NCBI RefSeq assembly: GCF_900163635.1
Contig: NZ_FUID01000005.1
Coordinates: 1-64,000 of the forward strand
DNA length: 64,000 bases
Direction of reading: 5' to 3'
Origin: Leucobacter sp. 7(1)
Lineage (GTDB): Bacteria; Actinomycetota; Actinomycetes; Actinomycetales; Microbacteriaceae
Positions 59,325-64,000 of this stretch are shown here, one piece after another; the stretch's first letter is position 1, and every line of letters starts with the position of its first letter. The translations under genes and the position numbers were made by a program. The notes under the pieces are model-generated. The model made no database searches, was not told the origin of the DNA, and saw nothing but the letters and a program-made list of their open reading frames with translations.

Positions 59325-60949
59325 GCGGGGGTGCCTTCCTGGAGTGCATCGGCTTCGACGCGGTGTTCGGCCGGAGCCTGCACCACGATGACGGAGAGGC
59401 CGGGCTCGGCGGTTGCGGCGCGCAGCGCCTCGGTGAGCTCGGCCGGTGTGGCTGGTGTGGTGACCGCGGCACCAAAACCCGCGGCGATCATGCCGAGATC
59501 CTGCGCGGTGGTGCGGACGCCTGCGGGGCGGATGTCGGTGCGGGCGAAGGAGACCTCGATCTCGCGATACCCGCCGTTGTCCCAGATCAGGAATGTGATG
59601 TTCGCGCCCAGATCTTGCGCGGTGGCGAGCTCCGGCAGCGTGAAGAGCGCGCTGCCATCACCCGCGAGCGCCACGACAGGAGTGTCCGGAGCAGCGATTG
59701 CCGCCCCGATCGCCATCGGGAGCGCCGGCCCGAGCGTGCCGTAGCCGTAGGGGGCGAGCCATCGGCCCGGGCTGTCGAGGGGGAGGAAGTGGTGGGCCTG
59801 ATACGCCACCTGGGCCGAATCCGCGGTGAGGATGGCATCCCCTGGCAGTGCGGCGGCCACCGCGTCGATCCAGGGGGTGTGCGGATCCGCGGCGCGCTCG
59901 GCGGCGAGGCCCGCCCGGGCTGCTGCCGCGCGCGCTGTACCGGCGGCGCTCGCCGCCGTATCCGGTGCCGGGAGCGCCGCGAGCGCGGCCTCGATGAACG
60001 CGCCGACACGGAGCGCGAGGGTGGGCCTCGTCTGGTCGGGGTGGCTGACCGTGGGGTCGATGTCGACGCGCAAGATGTCGGCCATCTGAGGCTCCGCGGT
60101 ACCGGTGAAGAGCACCTCGAAGTCGGAGAGCTCGGTACCGAGGCCCACGACGAGGTCCGCAGCACTGACGAGTTCCTGCGTGCGCGGGAACGGCATGCTG
60201 ATGCCCGCGTTGAGCGGGTGGGCTTCGGGGAGTAGTCCCTTCGCGTTGCCGGTGAGGATCACGGGGGCCGCGAGGCGCTCGGCGAACGCCTGCACCGCAG
60301 CACCATCGTGGCGTGCGCCGCCACCCGCGATGATGACGGGGGAAGTGGCTGCCGCGAGCCGCTTGAGTTCCTCCGTGAGCTGAGGCGTGGGAGGGGCAGC
60401 CGGCGCAAGACTGGGGGAGGAGGCAGGCCGGTGCAGCTCGCCCACCTCTTCCTCAAGGAGATCGCGTGGGATCCCGATGTACACGGGGCGCGACCGCTCG
60501 TGCTGCCAGCGGGTGAATGCCTCGTCGATGAGTTCGGACACGCGTTCGGCGGTGGTCACTGTCTCGCTGAACAGGGTGAAGGGCCGGAGTACCTCGGCAA
60601 GGTCCGGAGTATCGTGCAGGGTGCCGCGGTGGGCGCCGAGCTGTTCACGCGTGACCGTCGAGCCGATGACAAGCATGGGGATGGAATCGTGCCACGCCTG
60701 GCCGATGGGGGTGAGCGCGTTCAGTACGCCGGGTCCCGTGATGAGATAGCAGACACCGGGTGTGCCGGAGACGCGGGTGTAGGCGTCCGCCATGAACGCG
60801 GCTCCCTGCTCGTGGCGCGGGATCGTGACGTTCAGCCCGCTCCGGTCGATGTCGCGGAACAGTTCGAGCGTATGCACTCCCGGGATCCCGAATATCTGGG
60901 AGATTCCGTATTCGGTGAGCAGTGAGCTGATGGCCTGACCGAGCCGCAT
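59321..60949 (-). CDS. Thiamine-diphosphate enzyme, AruI-like (5-guanidino-2-oxopentanoate decarboxylase)
   Basis: The 542-residue protein has the three-part ThDP fold: the N-terminal domain carries the catalytic Glu region (FGIPGVHTLELFRDI, PRHEQGAAFMADAYTR), the central domain is Rossmann-like (PVIIAGGGARHDGA), and the C-terminal ThDP-binding motif runs GDGSALFTLPELATAQDLGANITFLIWDNGGY (in segments). It resembles acetolactate synthase large subunits, but without a regulatory subunit. The GIPGVHT-ELYR type N terminus and partnership with a ureohydrolase recall Pseudomonas AruI, which decarboxylates 2-ketoarginine. Start ATG at 60949 behind GAGGGGA. It is the first gene of the operon. Confidence 0.82.
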   Translation of the reverse strand: MRLGQAISSLLTEYGISQIFGIPGVHTLELFRDIDRSGLNVTIPRHEQGAAFMADAYTRVSGTPGVCYLITGPGVLNALTPIGQAWHDSIPMLVIGSTVTREQLGAHRGTLHDTPDLAEVLRPFTLFSETVTTAERVSELIDEAFTRWQHERSRPVYIGIPRDLLEEEVGELHRPASSPSLAPAAPPTPQLTEELKRLAAATSPVIIAGGGARHDGAAVQAFAERLAAPVILTGNAKGLLPEAHPLNAGISMPFPRTQELVSAADLVVGLGTELSDFEVLFTGTAEPQMADILRVDIDPTVSHPDQTRPTLALRVGAFIEAALAALPAPDTAASAAGTARAAAARAGLAAERAADPHTPWIDAVAAALPGDAILTADSAQVAYQAHHFLPLDSPGRWLAPYGYGTLGPALPMAIGAAIAAPDTPVVALAGDGSALFTLPELATAQDLGANITFLIWDNGGYREIEVSFARTDIRPAGVRTTAQDLGMIAAGFGAAVTTPATPAELTEALRAATAEPGLSVIVVQAPAEHRVEADALQEGTPA

Positions 60950-60995
60950 GTGATGCGTCCCCTCTGCGGACCTCATCGTCCGCGCCGTGTTTTAT

Positions 60996-61023
60996 GTGAC
61001 AATACTCTGTGAGGTCATACTAA
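60996..61023 (+). promoter_or_regulatory. Possible promoter of the XRE-cupin regulator
   Basis: GTGACA and TACTAA are separated by 16 bases in the divergent intergenic region, 39 bases before the regulator start. CGAAAG-CGG-CTTTCG (about 61029-61043) is a small palindrome just downstream that could be an operator. Confidence 0.4.
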
Positions 61024-61061
61024 ACACCGAAAGCGGCTTTCGTCAACGCTAGACTGCGGGA

Positions 61062-61655
61062 ATGACCGAACGCAGCACCACGGCGCGCCAGCCTCACGCG
61101 GGCGCGTCCGAGCAGCTCACCCAGATCGGCTTCCGGCTCCGCGTCGCCCGTGAGGAGCGGGGGATGACGATCAGCAGCGTCGCTGACTTCACGGGCCTCA
61201 CGAAGGGCTTTATCTCGCAGGTCGAGCGCGGCCTCGCCTCGGCCTCGATCTCGTCACTCGCCGCGATCTGTGACGCACTCACGATGCCCATGGGCCGGCT
61301 CTTTGATCCGCCGAAGATCTATGTGAACCGCCGCGCGGACCGGCAGCCGGCCACGTTGATGGGAGACGGCGTGGCCGACACGATTCTCACCCCGCCCGGC
61401 CAGAGCGACGTGCAGGTCATCGAGACCTGGGTGGAGCCCGGCGGCGGATTCGAACCCGAGCCCTATCGGCTCCCCGTCGACCGAGAGTTCGTGGTCGTGC
61501 TGGCGGGTGAACTGGAGCTTCGCATCGAGGCCGAGACGTTCCTCCTCGCCGAGGGGGACACCATGAGCTTCGACGCGCGGCACGCGCACATCTGGCGCAA
61601 CCCCTCGGAAACCGAGCGCGCGCGGGTGATGTGGGTGCTTTCCTCCCGCGTCTAG
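61062..61655 (+). CDS. XRE-family regulator with cupin sensor domain
   Basis: The 197-residue regulator has an N-terminal HTH (LRVAREERGMTISSVADFTGLTKGFISQVERG in segments, about 25-80) and a C-terminal cupin_2 domain (about 115-195, VVVLAGELELRIEAETFLLAEGDTMSFDARHAHIWRN in segments). This architecture is typical of PuuR-like repressors of polyamine, amino-acid and related catabolic operons. It diverges from the AruI-ureohydrolase-binding protein operon across 112 bases and is the obvious candidate regulator of it. Confidence 0.9.
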   Translation: MTERSTTARQPHAGASEQLTQIGFRLRVAREERGMTISSVADFTGLTKGFISQVERGLASASISSLAAICDALTMPMGRLFDPPKIYVNRRADRQPATLMGDGVADTILTPPGQSDVQVIETWVEPGGGFEPEPYRLPVDREFVVVLAGELELRIEAETFLLAEGDTMSFDARHAHIWRNPSETERARVMWVLSSRV

Positions 61656-61670
61656 CAGCGGGAGGGGCCG

Positions 61671-63305
61671 TTAGACCTGATCCTCGTCGAGGATCGTGTA
61701 CGCGTAACCCTGCTCGGCGAGAAAGCGCTGCCGGTTCTGCGCGAAGTCCTGATCCACGGTGTCGCGGGTGATCAGCGTGTAGAACGACGCCGTCGCCCCG
61801 TTGGCCTTCGGACGCAGGAGTCGTCCAAGACGCTGGGCCTCCTCCTGTCGCGAACCGAACGAACCGGAGATCTGAATCGCCACGGACGCATCCGGGAGAT
61901 CTACGGAGAAGTTCGCCACCTTGGACACGACGAGGATCTTCTCCTCACCGGAACGGAACGCCCCGAAGAGTCGCTCGCGCTCGTCCACGGGGGTCTGCCC
62001 GGTGATGAGCGGCACCCCGAGCGCCTCCGACATGGACTCGAGCTGGTCGATGTACTGCCCGATCACGAGCACGCTCTCGCCCGGGTGGTTGTCGATGATC
62101 CGGCGCGCGATCCGCTCCTTCACCGGGGCGCTCGCTGCGATCCGATAGCGGTCCTGGTCTTCCGCGATCGCGTACTCCATGCGCTCGGACTCGCTGAGCC
62201 CCACGCGCACCTCAAAGCAGGCGGCCGGCGCGATGAAGCCCTGCGCCTCAATGTCCTTCCACGCGGCGTCGTAGCGCTTCGGGCCGATCAGGCTGAACAC
62301 GTCCCCCTCGCGGCCGTCCTCGCGTACCAGGGTGGCCGTGAGCCCCAGTCGACGGCGCGCCTGCAGATCCGCGGTCAGCTTGAACACGGGAGCGGGAAGC
62401 AGATGCACCTCGTCGTAGACGATGACGCCCCAGTCCTCGGCATCGAGCAACGACAGGTGTGCGTACTCGCCCTTTCGACGGCTCGTGAGGATCTGGTAGG
62501 TCGCGATCGTGACCGGTTTGACCTCTTTCACTTGCCCGGAGTACTCGCCGATCTCGTCCTCGGTGAGCGAGGTGCGGCGCAGCAGTTCGTCGCGCCACTG
62601 CCGCGCCGAGACTGCGTTGGTGACGAGGATCAGGGTCTTCGCTCCGACGGCCGCCATTGAGGCCGCACCCACAATTGTCTTGCCAGCGCCACAGGGAAGT
62701 ACAACGACGCCGGATCCACCGCGCTGGAACGCTTCGACAGCCTTCGCCTGGTAGTCGCGGAGTTCCCAGCCGTCTTCGGCGAGCTCGATGTCGTAGGGTT
62801 CGCCGGGGGTGTAGCCCGCGAGGTCCTCGGCCGGCCAGCCGCGGGTGACGAGTTGCTGCTTGAGCTCGCCGCGTGCCCACGCTTCGACGGGGTAGGTGAA
62901 CTCATCGCGACGGTTCCCGAGCAGGGGCGCGATTTTCTTTGCGCTCGTGACCTCTCGGAGCACCGCGGCGTCCTCGGAGCGCAGGATCAATTCGCCCTCC
63001 GCGTCCCGCTCGATCGTGAGCCGACCGTAGCGCCGCATCGTGTCGGCGATCTCGTCGGCGACGCCCGAAGGTACCGGGAACTTCGCATGACGGTTCAGGG
63101 TGTCGAGGATTTCTTCGGCGGTGTGCCCGGCGGCGCGTGCGTTCCACAGGCCCAGCCGGGTCACACGGTACGTGTGGATGTGCTCGGGGGCGCGCTCAAG
63201 CTCCGCGAACACAGCAAGTTCGTGGCGGGCGTCTTCCGCGTCAGGGTGCGCAACTTCGAGGAGGACAGTGTGGTCGCTCTGCACGATGAGGGGGCCGAGT
63301 GTCAT
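61671..63305 (-). CDS. XPB/Ercc3-family DNA repair helicase
   Basis: The 544-residue superfamily-2 helicase has an N-terminal damage-recognition-like region (about 1-150) and the first RecA-like domain with Walker A (LPCGAGKTIVG) and DEVH (VIVYDEVHLLP). The LTATLVREDGREGDVF segment (motif III plus the RED loop of XPB) and a second RecA-like domain ending with motif VI (GSRQEEAQRLGRLLRP) follow. Bacterial XPB proteins act as 3'-5' helicases; the physiological role in actinobacteria is not settled. The partner gene lies 55 bases upstream on the same strand. Confidence 0.95.
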   Translation of the reverse strand: MTLGPLIVQSDHTVLLEVAHPDAEDARHELAVFAELERAPEHIHTYRVTRLGLWNARAAGHTAEEILDTLNRHAKFPVPSGVADEIADTMRRYGRLTIERDAEGELILRSEDAAVLREVTSAKKIAPLLGNRRDEFTYPVEAWARGELKQQLVTRGWPAEDLAGYTPGEPYDIELAEDGWELRDYQAKAVEAFQRGGSGVVVLPCGAGKTIVGAASMAAVGAKTLILVTNAVSARQWRDELLRRTSLTEDEIGEYSGQVKEVKPVTIATYQILTSRRKGEYAHLSLLDAEDWGVIVYDEVHLLPAPVFKLTADLQARRRLGLTATLVREDGREGDVFSLIGPKRYDAAWKDIEAQGFIAPAACFEVRVGLSESERMEYAIAEDQDRYRIAASAPVKERIARRIIDNHPGESVLVIGQYIDQLESMSEALGVPLITGQTPVDERERLFGAFRSGEEKILVVSKVANFSVDLPDASVAIQISGSFGSRQEEAQRLGRLLRPKANGATASFYTLITRDTVDQDFAQNRQRFLAEQGYAYTILDEDQV

Positions 63306-63360
63306 AGCGAACCAGTGTACTCGGCGGCGGTGAGAACGGGGCGTGAGCGTCCCCGACAGG

Positions 63361-64000
63361 CTAGACGGGTTCGACAGCCGTGATCATGTTCACGGGGAGT
63401 GTGCGTTCCACACCCGCGACCTGATCCGTGGCGCGCAAGCGGCCCCCGGTGACAGAGACCGGGAGGAGCGTGAAGGTGTGCTCCTGGCCGCGGGCCTCCG
63501 CGGTGACCTGCACCGCGCTTCGGTCCCGGATCGCGAGCTCCAGCCGACGCGTAAAGTCGCCGGTGCCCGGCTCAGCGCGGGCGGCCGCGTGAACGCGCTC
63601 AACGAGTGCGGTGTAGACCTCGTTCAGTTCGGTGCGCTCGGGGTTCGTTGGAGGCAACGGTGGCGGATCTGCGGCGACGATGGGGATCGCCGCGGTGGCG
63701 ACGTCCGGCTGGCTCGGGCGGAGGGTGCGGCGTGCGTTTTCGAGTGCGGCGCTGGTTGTCGGGTGGTACCGCGCGTCGGTGAGCGCCGAGATGACGTGGT
63801 CGGCACGCAGCCGTGACAGGAGCACCACGGCTCCCGCTGCGGGCGCGCCCGAGTCCGACCGTGTGAGTTGCAGGTGCTGCAGGGTGCGGTCCACGAGGAG
63901 CGTTTCTGCGAGGTCCGGACGCCCGACCGTGATTCGGGTGCGGCCCCCGTCCCCGTCATACTCGTCGACGACGAGATCTCCGAGGCGTTGCGCGCGCGCC
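63361..64000 (-). CDS. Helicase-associated-domain protein (partial)
   Basis: The frame is open from its stop at 63361 to the window edge at 64000 and has no start here, so at least the C-terminal 212 residues are seen. The segment has RLGDLVVDEYDGDGGRTRITVGRPDLAETLLVD-type content (in pieces), AVVLLSRLRADHVISALTDARYHPT and a C-terminal beta-rich stretch ending TLPVNMITAVEPV. It fits the large XPB/Ssl2-N-terminal-like, helicase-associated proteins encoded beside bacterial XPB in actinobacteria. The GTG at 63894 is an internal codon, not a start. Confidence 0.8.
   Translation of the reverse strand, partial: ARAQRLGDLVVDEYDGDGGRTRITVGRPDLAETLLVDRTLQHLQLTRSDSGAPAAGAVVLLSRLRADHVISALTDARYHPTTSAALENARRTLRPSQPDVATAAIPIVAADPPPLPPTNPERTELNEVYTALVERVHAAARAEPGTGDFTRRLELAIRDRSAVQVTAEARGQEHTFTLLPVSVTGGRLRATDQVAGVERTLPVNMITAVEPV

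Overview
The window is chromosomal DNA from a high-GC Gram-positive actinobacterium. The evidence is a WhiB regulator, the MtrA-MtrB-LpqB set, an XPB-type helicase with its helicase-associated partner, HtaA haem-binding domains, an actinobacterial protein O-mannosyltransferase with its lipid-mannose synthase, and a CIRCE-controlled groEL. Gene order and protein flavour fit Microbacteriaceae, and a Leucobacter-like genus is my best guess from memory. There is no rRNA, CRISPR array, prophage or insertion sequence.

Layout. 1-4.1 kb: PMT mannosyltransferase (minus), proS and a YiaA/YiaB membrane protein. 4.3-12.8 kb: the translation block nusA-ylxR-infB-rbfA-truB, interrupted by a truncated secreted protein, an AraC/VOC pair and mutY. 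12.8-19 kb: a small membrane protein, whiB, a giant glycosyltransferase, a DUF5719 protein and a metallopeptidase-fold protein. 19-25.4 kb: aquaporin diverging from mtrA-mtrB-lpqB-comF-hpf. 25.6-35.7 kb: a 2,409-residue surface protein, polyprenol-phosphate-mannose synthase, catalase and its Fur-type repressor, which together separate hpf from secA. 35.9-42.5 kb: secA, a DsbA-like protein, tRNA-Thr, an 844-base repeat-rich gap, a YdcZ transporter, a nitroreductase and msrB. 42.7-51.3 kb: a haem-acquisition locus (S-layer-like protein, two HtaA proteins, HmuTUV-type ABC transporter) with two DtxR/IdeR-like boxes. 51.6-57 kb: LytR_C protein, groEL with two CIRCE sites, and a two-component system. 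57.2-61.7 kb: a guanidino-compound operon (binding protein, ureohydrolase, AruI-like decarboxylase) diverging from an XRE-cupin regulator. 61.7-64 kb: XPB helicase and a partial helicase-associated protein.

The least-explained signal is intergenic. At three unrelated genes (nusA, tRNA-Thr, hmuT) the 3' end is followed by an inverted copy of itself, then by small hairpin modules and a direct copy of the gene end. The modules recur between sites. Their base pairs change in a compensated way, which suggests a family of small structured elements targeting or growing at gene 3' ends. A different three-unit repeat with terminal inverted repeats lies beyond tRNA-Thr, another palindrome lies between the convergent htaA-like and hmuV genes, and a perfect 55-base inverted copy of PMT sequence sits at the window's left edge.

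Genes that probably work together: PMT, the polyprenol-phosphate-mannose synthase and SecA (mannosylation of secreted proteins such as the large surface protein); HtaA proteins and HmuTUV (haem capture and import under iron control); and the ureohydrolase, AruI-like enzyme and binding protein (guanidino-compound or arginine catabolism).
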